Shown piece after piece: positions 52,349 to 60,350 of a DNA stretch of 64,000 nucleotides. Position 1 is the first letter of the stretch; each line of letters begins with the position of its first letter. The notes below the pieces were generated by a model. That model was not told the origin of the DNA and ran no database searches. It saw nothing but the letters and a program-made list of their open reading frames with translations. The DNA is taken from the NCBI GenBank assembly GCA_964580055.1, contig CAZOJI010000016.1, positions 20,085-84,084 of the forward strand, in the 5' to 3' direction. Source of the stretch: JBDGYW01 sp964580055. GTDB taxonomy: Bacteria; Gemmatimonadota; Gemmatimonadetes; Gemmatimonadales; GWC2-71-9. The position numbers and the translations under genes are program-made.

Positions 52349-53454
52349 GCGATTCCCTCGCTCTCAGATTGCTGGACATTCTCTCGGCCGGCGCACGAGC
52401 CTGCGGTGACGAAGGAGAAGATGCGGCGCTCAGACTCGCCGACCGGCTGGGAATCGGCAGGTTCGTGAGGTTGCGAAAATCGAGAAATCCAGTGAACGGT
52501 GGGCCTGATGGCGAGAGAGTGCTGTTTGGGCTCGCGCAGGGGTTCCTCAGGGAGGCGGCGGAGGAGCTCTCCGCAGCATTGACCGGGCGCGGTGTAGAGC
52601 ACTTTTTCGTGAAGGGTGTGGCGCTGGCGGACAGGCTTTATGAGCCTGGAGAGCGAGAGATGGCCGATATCGACGTCCACGTCGATCCCTCTGTCAAAGC
52701 CGCGGCGTTGGCAGCGCTGGAGGAGCTGGGTTATCACATCCCGCCGCAACGAGATCAGTCGGGCCCCGCTGCCCTACGGTCTGGTCTCTTTGCCGGCCGT
52801 TACACGGGTTCCAGTCACTTGGAACACATTGCTCTAGACGTGGCCTGGGGGCTCGACCCCGTCGATCGATTGCTGCCCCGCGCGGACGAGTATGTGCCTA
52901 GGGAAGTATGGGACCGACTCGATACGAGCGGTGCTCTGCCGGTGCCGGCTGATTCCCACCATGTAGCGCTGCTCGTACATCACCTGGTGCACCATGACAT
53001 GCTTCATTTCCGTGGGTTGGTGGATCTCGCAATGCTGTGGCCGCGAGTTCCGGAGGAATCGGCTCCGGAAATCGAGAGTCTAGCCAAACGGATTGGCGTG
53101 TCGCGTGCGACGCGGCTGTTGGCCTCGGTTCTGCGGGCCGATCTCGGGCTCGATCTGGCTCCGACAGCTGCCGTCCCGGACGACCGGCGCGGCAGACGAG
53201 CACGTAGCATGCTGAGCCCTGTAGAGTGGTGCATTTGGGCTTCACAAGCCGACGATGCCGAATTTGTCGAGATCAACGCCAGGCGTATGAGGCGCCGGCT
53301 ATTGCTCCTGGATCGAATCGTCGATGCGCGCGGCTTGTTCGCCGACGCGATCGTTCCGCCCAGAGAGTATCTGAGATGGCGTTGGCCGGAGGCAAGATCG
53401 ACATTTGGGGCCTGGCGGATGCACGTTATGCGAAATCTTAGGAAGCTGACGTGA
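52345..53454 (+). CDS. NTP_transf_5-family nucleotidyltransferase
   Basis: 369 residues; ATG 52345 is part of an ATGA overlap, upstream GTG 52330 is the alternative. The pattern HFFVKGVALADRLYEPGERE ... MADIDVHVDPSVKAAALAAL shows the lysine and the D-x-D of the uncharacterised nucleotidyltransferase family PF14907. Downstream helices include HHVALLVHHLVHHDMLHFRG and a basic C-terminus. The family is typical of lasso-peptide and HPr-rel-A neighbourhoods. Substrate unknown. Confidence 0.85.
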   Translation: MSDSLALRLLDILSAGARACGDEGEDAALRLADRLGIGRFVRLRKSRNPVNGGPDGERVLFGLAQGFLREAAEELSAALTGRGVEHFFVKGVALADRLYEPGEREMADIDVHVDPSVKAAALAALEELGYHIPPQRDQSGPAALRSGLFAGRYTGSSHLEHIALDVAWGLDPVDRLLPRADEYVPREVWDRLDTSGALPVPADSHHVALLVHHLVHHDMLHFRGLVDLAMLWPRVPEESAPEIESLAKRIGVSRATRLLASVLRADLGLDLAPTAAVPDDRRGRRARSMLSPVEWCIWASQADDAEFVEINARRMRRRLLLLDRIVDARGLFADAIVPPREYLRWRWPEARSTFGAWRMHVMRNLRKLT

Positions 53455-53471
53455 TTGTGAGGCGGGGAAAC

Positions 53472-53506
53472 GGAAACGGAACCGGAACCGGAACCGGAAC
53501 CGGAGG
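53472..53506 (+). repeat. CGGAAC hexamer microsatellite
   Basis: Five or so CGGAAC/CGGAAA units between the nucleotidyltransferase stop and the PqqD start. Short simple repeat with possible slippage effects on spacing or leader length. Confidence 0.7.
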
Positions 53507-53560
53507 CGGAGCGCGGGGTCAGATACTGGCGATTGGCAGCCAGACAACTAATTTCTCCTC

Positions 53561-53857
53561 ATGGATACCATGCCTGATACGGAGTGCCCGAAGAGTCGCT
53601 CGGAAGTGATCTTCAGGCCCCTGGACGATTCCTGGGTGCTGTTCGACCCGCGCGCAGGAAAACTGCACGTGTTGAATCTCTCTGCGGCGCTGATCTGGAC
53701 CCATCTCGACGGCGAGACCTCTTGCGAGGCGATTGCGGAGGCCGTCGGGACTTCGTTCAGTCCCCCTAGGGATGTGAAAGAGGTGTTTCCGGACGTCCTG
53801 GAGACTGTCGAGCGTTTTTGGGAAGCAGGGCTCTTGGACACTGTGTCCCACTCATGA
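53561..53857 (+). CDS. PqqD-family peptide chaperone / RiPP recognition element
   Basis: 98 residues. The winged-helix PqqD pattern is seen in FDPRAGKLHVLNLSAALIWT, GETSCEAIAEAVGTSFSPP and KEVFPDVLETVERFWEAGLL. Such proteins bind a precursor leader and hand it to modifying enzymes. The ATG at 53561 or 53570 are both possible. Its stop overlaps the methyltransferase start (ATGA). Confidence 0.88.
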   Translation: MDTMPDTECPKSRSEVIFRPLDDSWVLFDPRAGKLHVLNLSAALIWTHLDGETSCEAIAEAVGTSFSPPRDVKEVFPDVLETVERFWEAGLLDTVSHS

Positions 53858-55023
53858 ACTACTATCGTGATCTCCTCGAGCAGAGCACTCGCATCGAACC
53901 GTTTCGCCGCGCAATCGGTTCGATTGTCGGGCCGCACGATCGCGTGCTGGAAGTCGGGGCGGGCCTGGGTACCTACTCCTTTTTCGCGGCCGATGCCGGA
54001 GCGGCTCGTGTCTGGGCTGTGGAGGGTGACGCGGTGGTTCATGTGGCAGAGACCGTCGCCAAGCTGAACGGGTACAGTGGCAGGGTCGAATTCATCAAAG
54101 GGTGGATCCCGGAGGTGTCGCTTCCTGAGCGAGCCACCGTGATGATCTTCGAGGATTTCCCCCCGCGGTTGATCGATGCGCGTACCTATCGACTATTGCG
54201 AGATCTGCACGAGAAGTATCTGACGCCGGACGTACGCTGCGTGCCGAGTCGTGCGTTGCTCTATGCCGCTCCGGTGAACGCTGCGTTCGGGGTGGTGTCC
54301 ACATTGGCACCGCTGGGCGATGACTGCGAAGTAGCCTATGGTATTGATTGGACGCCTACCCGCGAATACGTCGCCAACACCGTTTTTCACATGACGATTT
54401 CCCCCGATGCTCTCGCCGCGACTCCGGCGGTCCTGGCTGATCTGTCACTTTCGCGGCAGCCTGCCGTGGAAGAGGTTGGAGGGGCGGCCACCTGGACTTG
54501 CGATACCGGCTTACACGTGAACGGGATTGCCTATTGGTTCGATCTCGAGTTGTCTCCGGGGGTTTGGGTTTCCAACGCGCCAGGCGTTTCCCCGGGATCG
54601 TGGGGGCAGTTGCTGTTGCCACTGGATCCTTGTGTCAGCGTCGCAGCCGGTGAACCACTCGAGGTCTGCGTCGAGTCCGAGCGGTTGAGGGACGGTGCGC
54701 CGGGCTGGCTTTCCTGGCGTGCCGATGGGGGAGGCGGCGAGGTGCGCGGACACGAATTCGCATCAAAGCCGGCCTCGTTCGCGGACGTGTACGCGGAGTC
54801 GCCGGATTCCGTGCCGAGACTCAGCGAAACCGGCCGGATCGGCGCTAAGGTTTTGGATCTGGTTGACGGCAAGCGGCCCGTGAGCGGAATTGCAGCGGAA
54901 CTGAGGAGGAGATTCCCAGGGTTGGATGAGATCGAAGCAGAAAGGATCGTGGTGCGAGAGTTGCGGGGGAGAATTCGCAGTCGTGGACTGCGGGAAGTCC
55001 AGGCAATCCGAGAGGATCAGTAG
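53854..55023 (+). CDS. PRMT-like methyltransferase fused to a PqqD-like domain
   Basis: 390 residues. Class I methyltransferase motif I VLEVGAGLGTYS (31-42) with acidic WAVEGD. The loop MIFEDFPPRLID is placed like the double-Glu loop of protein arginine methyltransferases. A beta-barrel-like region (TWTCDTGLHVNGIAYWFDLE ... SWGQLLLPLDPC) follows, as in PRMTs. The last 80 residues (SFADVYAESPDSVPRLSE ... KVLDLVDGKRPVSGIAAELR ... IEAERIVVRELRG) look like a second PqqD-type domain. Probably it methylates the cluster's peptide or an associated protein. The target residue is unknown. Confidence 0.82.
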   Translation: MNYYRDLLEQSTRIEPFRRAIGSIVGPHDRVLEVGAGLGTYSFFAADAGAARVWAVEGDAVVHVAETVAKLNGYSGRVEFIKGWIPEVSLPERATVMIFEDFPPRLIDARTYRLLRDLHEKYLTPDVRCVPSRALLYAAPVNAAFGVVSTLAPLGDDCEVAYGIDWTPTREYVANTVFHMTISPDALAATPAVLADLSLSRQPAVEEVGGAATWTCDTGLHVNGIAYWFDLELSPGVWVSNAPGVSPGSWGQLLLPLDPCVSVAAGEPLEVCVESERLRDGAPGWLSWRADGGGGEVRGHEFASKPASFADVYAESPDSVPRLSETGRIGAKVLDLVDGKRPVSGIAAELRRRFPGLDEIEAERIVVRELRGRIRSRGLREVQAIREDQ

Positions 55024-55127
55024 GGTCTCGTCACCGAAAAAATGTGACGTGGTTCCTGGACGATGGGGCCGGAAATGACAATATTCAAATGCGTGAAAGC
55101 CGGATTTAAACCTGAGAGGCACGCATT

Positions 55128-55382
55128 ATGACCGGAGCAGACAGACGGGAATTCTTGAAGAAGTTGGCAGGAGGCGTCGCGTACTCGGTGCCCGTCGTTT
55201 ACTCCATGACCGCCCCCATGGATCTGGTGGCCCAATCGGGGAAGGGGCATTCACAGGGCTCTGGCAAGGGTCATGGCAAGGGTCATGGCAAGGATTGGGG
55301 TGACGGAGATACCAAGGGGAATAGCGGTATGACTACCTTCGTTCCGCCTCCCGGAGGCTCTCCGCCGTGGGGAGGGGGCTAG
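55128..55382 (+). CDS. Candidate precursor or exported peptide with twin-arginine-like leader and GKGH repeats
   Basis: 84 residues; GAGAGG lies 8-13 bases before the ATG. The leader has a Tat-type motif (DRREFLKK) followed by AGGVAYSVPVVYSMTAP, a segment resembling the YVAPVV-type leaders of small Tat proteins near HprK/PqqD genes. The core is Gly/Lys/His-rich (GKGHGKGHGKDWG) from 12-bp in-frame DNA repeats, then ends PPPGGSPPWGGG. No Cys; Ser/Thr are sparse. Plausible substrates for modification are His, Lys or Asp side chains. Identity as precursor is inferred from position and size. Confidence 0.7.
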   Translation: MTGADRREFLKKLAGGVAYSVPVVYSMTAPMDLVAQSGKGHSQGSGKGHGKGHGKDWGDGDTKGNSGMTTFVPPPGGSPPWGGG

Positions 55383-55427
55383 AGGTCCGCCGGAAGGGCG
55401 GTGCGCGTTCCGAGAATGGGGTGTGGC

Positions 55428-55453
55428 GAGCGCTGCGGCCTCTTGCAGCGTTC
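55428..55453 (+). terminator. Possible terminator after the peptide gene
   Basis: GAGCGCTGC pairs with GCAGCGTTC (one G-U type mismatch) around GGCCTCTT. It lies 46 bases after the peptide stop. No T-run follows. Confidence 0.35.
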
Positions 55454-55514
55454 AGGTACGTGGCGCATATTGTGCATTCTCAAAGATCAGTTTTGTCGTT
55501 GTGGGGTAAGGTAG

Positions 55515-55760
55515 ATGGCCTGGAGAGAGATTGACGCCGATGGAGAGACTTGGCACGTTCAGGCAGCCGCGGAGCGGCGTGCGAACAAGCGTCTCTGGCA
55601 ATTGAGCGTCTCATTTCGTTCGACAAATGCGGACCGGGGAGAGTCGCCGATCTGGGCGCACTATCCTCTCGAGTCGGCATCCAAGTCCACATTGTTCCAG
55701 GCAGCGGACCGTATTCCCGACGATTCACTCAAGGATCTCCTGGTCCGCCAGCTCACCTGA
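55515..55760 (+). CDS. Small protein of unknown function
   Basis: 81 residues, soluble, GTGGGGTAAGGTAG precedes the ATG. Sequence WREIDADGETWHVQAAAERR ... LWQLSVSFRSTN reads like a small beta-sheet domain. I recognise no family. It starts a tight run of four plus-strand genes (55515, 55785, 56073, 56468), the last two in an ATGA overlap with the transglycosylase. Confidence 0.55.
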   Translation: MAWREIDADGETWHVQAAAERRANKRLWQLSVSFRSTNADRGESPIWAHYPLESASKSTLFQAADRIPDDSLKDLLVRQLT

Positions 55761-55784
55761 CCGGGATCCTTTCACTCCTGACAC

Positions 55785-56060
55785 ATGTCAACCGCTCAAG
55801 TACACGATCTCCGCCGCATCTCCGAAGCCGTCGGACAATCGCAGGGACACACGGTGGAGGCGGTAGAGATCCGTTCGGATTGTCGAGTGTTGCGCGTCGC
55901 CTTCTCTGACGGGCGCATGCTTCTCGTCTCGGCAATGGTCGACGAGTCCGGCAAACCCCGCTTGGATGTGGATTTTCTCAAGACCCCGGAGGCGGCTTCG
56001 CACCGGCAACTCGAGGTTCCGTTCGACTTGCGGGCTTCCGAAGAAGCTGCGGTCGAATAA
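55785..56060 (+). CDS. Small protein of unknown function
   Basis: 91 residues. TAQVHDLRRISEAVGQSQGH ... RVLRVAFSDGRMLLVSAMVD looks like a compact alpha/beta unit with no motif. It lies 24 bases after the previous small gene and 12 before the next. Confidence 0.5.
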   Translation: MSTAQVHDLRRISEAVGQSQGHTVEAVEIRSDCRVLRVAFSDGRMLLVSAMVDESGKPRLDVDFLKTPEAASHRQLEVPFDLRASEEAAVE

Positions 56061-56072
56061 CTGGCGGAATGC

Positions 56073-56471
56073 ATGGGCGAGCGACTCAAGTTTTCCGAAT
56101 TCGACTTCGATACTCTCCCAGACGGAAGGTGCAGGGCCCGCGTCGGCCTGACACTGGGTGAAGTTGCCTCTTACGAGGGCAGCTCCGAGGGGCTTGGATC
56201 CCCGACCGGTGAGTTGCGTTGCGCGGCTCAGGCAGCCGTCCACGCTCTGGAGGATGCCGTTGCAGGGAAAATGGACTTGGAACTCCTGGGCGTGAAATCC
56301 GTACGGGCATTTGACTCGATGGTGGTGATCGTATCTTTGGCATGTCACGACGCAGAGTCCCATCGTGTGGTGGGATCTTACCTGTCGGATGGCCATCATC
56401 CGCGTGGAGCGGCCCTGGCCGTGCTGAACGCGACCAACCGTATGCTTGGGAACTTGATCTTCACGCGATGA
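56073..56471 (+). CDS. Protein of unknown function, LeuA-dimerisation-like repeats possible
   Basis: 132 residues. The stretches RCRARVGLTLGEVASYEGSS and SMVVIVSLACHDAESHRVVG form two similar beta-strand units, reminiscent of the leucine-regulatory domain of isopropylmalate synthase (for example ELRCAAQAAVHALED between them). This is weak. Stop overlaps the transglycosylase start (ATGA). Confidence 0.5.
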   Translation: MGERLKFSEFDFDTLPDGRCRARVGLTLGEVASYEGSSEGLGSPTGELRCAAQAAVHALEDAVAGKMDLELLGVKSVRAFDSMVVIVSLACHDAESHRVVGSYLSDGHHPRGAALAVLNATNRMLGNLIFTR

Positions 56472-57976
56472 CTCCAAAACACACACCTCACCTCGGGAGT
56501 TTCCTGGCCGGTTTCACGGTGTTCTGTGTTGCGGGCTGTGCTCCAGCGACTCAGTCGTTCGAACCCGGCCCGTCGACGCGACGGGGCGGGGAATCGAGTA
56601 ACGACAATCCGGTAGCCGTCGAGATGCCGGCGCCTACGCCGGAAGATTCGGCCGCCGACGTCGAGACTCTACAGGCGCTGCACGACATGATGTTCGGCTC
56701 AGCGGATAGCTCGGAGCTTTCGTTTGACACAACCTATATGTTTGCCCCCGGCGACGAGGGGCCGGTGTCCAGTTCACGCGGCGGTGCCGCCAGCCTGAGC
56801 ATGGCGACATATGATATCGACGTGGAATCGTTCGCCACCAACGACCGAGTTGAGCATTACGTCGATTTCTTCCTGGACGAAGCGCGAGACCGATTCACGA
56901 TATGGTTGGGCAGGCTGAACCGCTACGAGGGCATGATTCGGAACCGTTTCCGGGCTCATGGCGTTCCCGAGGATCTGGTGTACCTGGCCGCCATCGAGAG
57001 CGGGTATTCAAATACGGCGGTTTCGCGAGCCAGCGCAGTGGGCATGTGGCAGTTCATGTCGTTCACCGCCAGGGACCACGGGATGGTGGTTGACGAGTGG
57101 GTGGATGAGCGTCGCGATCCCTTCAAGGCCACCGATGCGGCGGCACGTTACCTGGCCGACCAGTACGAGAGGTTCGGATCCTGGTACCTGGCGGCGGCTG
57201 CCTACAACGGAGGGCCGACACGAGTGTCGCGCGGACTGCGGCGGTTGTCACGCGGCGGTGATACGACCCAGACCGACCATACATTCTTCAAGCTGTCCGA
57301 TCGGCGCTGGCTGCGTCGCGAAACCCGCGACTACGTACCCAAGCTGATTGCCGCGACTCAAATTGCCAAGAAACCCACTGCATTCGGCTTCGACAGCATA
57401 CCGTTTCAACAGCCCTTCGTGTTCGACGAAATAACGGTTCCCGACGCCACAGGTTTGGACGTCTTGGCCGAACTCGCCGACACTACCATGCGATCCCTGG
57501 TTGAGCTCAATCCGGCCTACTATCGAGGAGTCACGCCACCTCGTCGTTCGTCCATCGTGCGCGTCCCACGCGGTACAGGGTCGTTGGTGGCGCGTCGTTA
57601 CGAGGAGCTTCCGCCGGAAGACCGGGTCAACTTCGTTGCACACAAGATCAGGCGTGGAGAAACGCTGGGCGAGTTGGCTAGCCGCTATGGAGTAAACCTG
57701 GAGCTGTTGACGGCGGCCAATCCGGGTATCCGCCCCAGGCGTCTGATTGTCGGGCAGCGGGTCGTGATTCCGCTCAGCACCTCAGCCCGCTCCAACCCGC
57801 GCGGCGCTCCGCGCATGTTGACTGCCGGGGAGAGGTACCACGTGGTGCGCTGGGGCGAAACGATGTCCACCATCGCCCGCCGCTACAGAGTGCGGCTCTC
57901 GGATCTCCTGCGTTGGAACGGCATGAGGAGCGACGACCTACTGCAAACGGGCCGGCGCCTCATCATAAGGCGGTAA
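56468..57976 (+). CDS. MltD-like lytic transglycosylase lipoprotein with two LysM domains
   Basis: 502 residues; start in the ATGA overlap. Lipobox VAGC (Cys about 22). The SLT domain shows AAIESGYSNTAVSRASAVGMWQFM (given here as the sites IESGYSNTAVS and GMWQFM) with catalytic E177, and AAYNGGPTRV. C-terminal LysM repeats (HKIRRGETLGELASRYGVNL and HVVRWGETMSTIARRYRVRL) bind peptidoglycan. It cleaves glycan strands in the periplasm to give anhydro ends. A strong hairpin terminator follows. Confidence 0.93.
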   Translation: MTPKHTPHLGSFLAGFTVFCVAGCAPATQSFEPGPSTRRGGESSNDNPVAVEMPAPTPEDSAADVETLQALHDMMFGSADSSELSFDTTYMFAPGDEGPVSSSRGGAASLSMATYDIDVESFATNDRVEHYVDFFLDEARDRFTIWLGRLNRYEGMIRNRFRAHGVPEDLVYLAAIESGYSNTAVSRASAVGMWQFMSFTARDHGMVVDEWVDERRDPFKATDAAARYLADQYERFGSWYLAAAAYNGGPTRVSRGLRRLSRGGDTTQTDHTFFKLSDRRWLRRETRDYVPKLIAATQIAKKPTAFGFDSIPFQQPFVFDEITVPDATGLDVLAELADTTMRSLVELNPAYYRGVTPPRRSSIVRVPRGTGSLVARRYEELPPEDRVNFVAHKIRRGETLGELASRYGVNLELLTAANPGIRPRRLIVGQRVVIPLSTSARSNPRGAPRMLTAGERYHVVRWGETMSTIARRYRVRLSDLLRWNGMRSDDLLQTGRRLIIRR

Positions 57977-57995
57977 CAGAACCTGGCAGCAACAC

Positions 57996-58046
57996 AAGGC
58001 GCCGGCCGCTCGGCCGGCGCCTTGCCGCTGCTCAGAGGTTTTTTTC
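57996..58046 (+). terminator. Strong hairpin terminator
   Basis: AAGGCGCCGGCC (57996-58007), loop GCTC, GGCCGGCGCCTT (58012-58023): a perfect 12-bp stem. A T-run (TTTTTTTCC) follows 16 bases later. It ends the transglycosylase transcript. Confidence 0.8.
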
Positions 58047-58090
58047 CACTCACTACTCCCCACTCACTACTCACTACTCACTACTCACTA
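58047..58090. repeat. CACTACTCACTACT repeat
   Basis: CACTCACTACTCCCCACTCACTACTCACTACTCAC-type units, given in pieces as CACTACTCCC and CACTACTCACTACTCAC. Same family as 23456-23665 and 62510-62637. It lies between two convergent genes. Confidence 0.7.
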
Positions 58091-58786
58091 AAACCCCCCC
58101 GTATACCCCTCCGTCAACACACCGGGGTACCCGTTGTCGGGATCCCTGCCGGCTTCCATTAGGTCTCTGATGCGGCTGGGGCCTCGGTTGTACGCAAGCA
58201 ACGCGAGGTCTATGTCCTGGTACGTTTCCAGCAAGTCGCGCAAGAACCTGAAGCCGATTTTGAGGTTTGGTTCCGGCTCGAAGAGCCGCTCCATCGTGAT
58301 GTCGGCGTCGTAGAAACGCGCGGTCGGGAGCTGTACCTGTGTGAGCCCGTAGGCATTAGCCCGGCTCACCGCTCTCTTGTTGAATGCGCTCTCGACGTTC
58401 ACGAGCCTGAATCCAAGTTCGGGATCGAGGCCCTCCTGCACCGCGACGTCGTAGATCAGTTCGGCGAGATCAGCCGGTACGCCGTAACGAGAAGAGTACT
58501 CCATCACGGTCTCCGCTCTCTCCAGGCGCAGCCTTGCTAACTCCAGTTCGCCGTTCGTGGAATCTAGAGTCCCATTGAGCCTCAGTACCGCAGTCCCATT
58601 GTAGACGCTGCCATCCAACGGCAGCCTAGGACCGGGAGCCCAGCCCCCCACCGCTCCACCGATCAGGGCCAGCGCCGCAAGGAGGCCAACGCCGCGCAGC
58701 ATGAGTTGCTGTGTGGCCGATAATCGCTCCCAAGCTTTCAGTAGAGCCCCGGCCGCTTTCGCGGCCAATGTCTTTATGTCTTTCAT
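58088..58786 (-). CDS. Transglycosylase SLT-domain membrane protein
   Basis: About 232 residues. One N-terminal helix (LRGVGLLAALALIGGAVGG) anchors a lytic transglycosylase-like domain with NVESAFNKRAVSRANAYGLTQVQ and LLAYNRGPSRIRD; the catalytic Glu is in VESAF. An ATG at 58786 is preceded by GGAAGACAG, while a TTG at 58810 overlaps the moaC stop. Last gene of the holB-moaC unit. Substrate is peptidoglycan by family. Confidence 0.85.
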   Translation of the reverse strand: MKDIKTLAAKAAGALLKAWERLSATQQLMLRGVGLLAALALIGGAVGGWAPGPRLPLDGSVYNGTAVLRLNGTLDSTNGELELARLRLERAETVMEYSSRYGVPADLAELIYDVAVQEGLDPELGFRLVNVESAFNKRAVSRANAYGLTQVQLPTARFYDADITMERLFEPEPNLKIGFRFLRDLLETYQDIDLALLAYNRGPSRIRDLMEAGRDPDNGYPGVLTEGYTGGF

Positions 58787-58806
58787 CTTTTCTGTCTTCC
58801 TGTCGT

Positions 58807-59301
58807 TCAATTGGGTGTGTGGCCGGCATCGGGCCTGTTCCAGTCGCCCTTGGTGCCGCCCGCCTTTTCCAGGAGTCGGACCCCTCCGATCTCCAGTTCG
58901 TGGCCGGCTGCCTTGGTCATGTCGTATACCGTCAGCAGCGCAACCGTTACCGCGGTCAAGGCCTCCATCTCGACTCCCGTCCGCCCCACTGCCTTCGCGC
59001 TGGCCTCCACTCGCACGCCGGGAAGCTCTCGGTCTATCCTGGCTCGCACCTGTACGTGGTCGAGTCCTATCGGATGACAGAGCGGAACCAGGTCAGCCGT
59101 ACGCTTCGCCCCGGCAACACCTGCCAACTCGGCTGTGCTCAGTACGTTGCCTTTCGGCCCTGAGTTTCTCTCGATCATCGAGAGCGCTTCAGCCGACATA
59201 CTGATGTATCCCTCTGCTCGCGCGGTCCGAACCGATTCGGCCTTGCCGGCCACGTCGACCATACGTGCTCTGCCATACCCGTCGACATGTGACAGAGTCA
59301 C
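58807..59301 (-). CDS. moaC: Cyclic pyranopterin monophosphate synthase
   Basis: 164 residues with the MoaC landmarks ADLVPLCHPIGLDHVQV and GRTGVEMEALTAVTVALLTV and YDMTKAAG. It converts the MoaA product to cPMP in molybdenum cofactor synthesis. No other moa gene is in the window. It overlaps holB by 4 bases. Confidence 0.95.
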   Translation of the reverse strand: MTLSHVDGYGRARMVDVAGKAESVRTARAEGYISMSAEALSMIERNSGPKGNVLSTAELAGVAGAKRTADLVPLCHPIGLDHVQVRARIDRELPGVRVEASAKAVGRTGVEMEALTAVTVALLTVYDMTKAAGHELEIGGVRLLEKAGGTKGDWNRPDAGHTPN

Positions 59302-60350
59302 AAGATCGTCTCCAAATCGGTTGCGAGCACCGCGAGTGCAAGTTGCGGATTCACGTTACCCTGTGCTTCCATTCGTGTCTCCTGGACCCTTTTCAGAGCC
59401 TTCAGGCACGCCTGTAACCGTTCGCGCGACGTTGTCGGGTCGGCGATTTCGTCCCGCAAACGAACCGCCATGGCGTCCAGCATGGCGCTGAAATCACCTC
59501 TAGCACCCCAGGACGCCTGACCGAGCGCCGCGGCCGCCCATTCAATGGGGCCTGCTACGATCGCTTCCAGCATCTCCGCCGCCCTTCGTGCATCATTGCC
59601 GCCCTCGTCAGCTTCGAGTGCGCGACCGATGCATCCGTCCGCCGCAACTATTCTTCGCTCCAACTCATCCGCATCGAGCGTCGTCTGCAACTCCTGCTCC
59701 AAAAAGGCGCGAACCTGCTCATCGCCAACCCGTCCAACCCTTATCGGCACCAGCCGGGATCGAATCGTAGGCAACAGCGACTGCGGATCAGACGCCGTTA
59801 CCAACAGAATCGTGTCGGCCGGTGGCTCCTCCAGAACCTTGAGAAGAGCGTTCGCCGCCTCCTGACTCGCTTCCTGGACGATGAGGCGTTCCGCATCTCC
59901 CAGGATCAATACCTTCCGTTTACCCTCAAACGGTGTGAGAGTTACGGACCGCTGCATTAATCGGGCCGAAGCCAACGAGTGGCTGGCCATTCGATCTGGT
60001 GGGCCGTACAGCGGATTCTCGCGCCGTTGCTCCCAGACTTCGCCCAGCAACTCCTTGACCTGCTCGACCTGTTTCTCCGAGTCACCCGCCTTGGGGCGCG
60101 GTACCGGCACGAACCAATGCAGGTCCGGATGTGCCAGGCCGGCAACCTTGCGGCAGGGCGAACAGTTGCCACAAGGCTCGCCTGGGCCGCTAGTGCACAG
60201 CAGACCCTGTGCCAACCACAGGGCAATCCGTTGCTTTCCGACACCTGCTGGGCCGACTAGCAAGGCCGCTTGCGGGAACCGGCTGGAGGCGAGACCGCCT
60301 GCCAGCCGGTGCAACAAGGCATCGTGACCGTAGATTGGCCGCAAATTCAT
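59298..60350 (-). CDS. holB: DNA polymerase III, delta-prime subunit
   Basis: 350 residues with GPAGVGKQRIALWLAQGLLC (a P-loop), zinc-knuckle PCGNCSPCRKV, and TIRSRLVPIRV (SRC-type arginine region). It is part of the clamp-loader complex. Start at 60350 gives MNLRPIYGHDALL; an upstream reading is unlikely. The overlap with moaC suggests one transcript. Confidence 0.9.
   Translation of the reverse strand: MNLRPIYGHDALLHRLAGGLASSRFPQAALLVGPAGVGKQRIALWLAQGLLCTSGPGEPCGNCSPCRKVAGLAHPDLHWFVPVPRPKAGDSEKQVEQVKELLGEVWEQRRENPLYGPPDRMASHSLASARLMQRSVTLTPFEGKRKVLILGDAERLIVQEASQEAANALLKVLEEPPADTILLVTASDPQSLLPTIRSRLVPIRVGRVGDEQVRAFLEQELQTTLDADELERRIVAADGCIGRALEADEGGNDARRAAEMLEAIVAGPIEWAAAALGQASWGARGDFSAMLDAMAVRLRDEIADPTTSRERLQACLKALKRVQETRMEAQGNVNPQLALAVLATDLETIL

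Noticed and set aside
51527..55023. Complete lasso-peptide gene cluster
   Set aside because: No lasso cyclase (asparagine-synthase-like) and no transglutaminase-like leader protease is in the window, and the candidate peptide has no lasso-type core.
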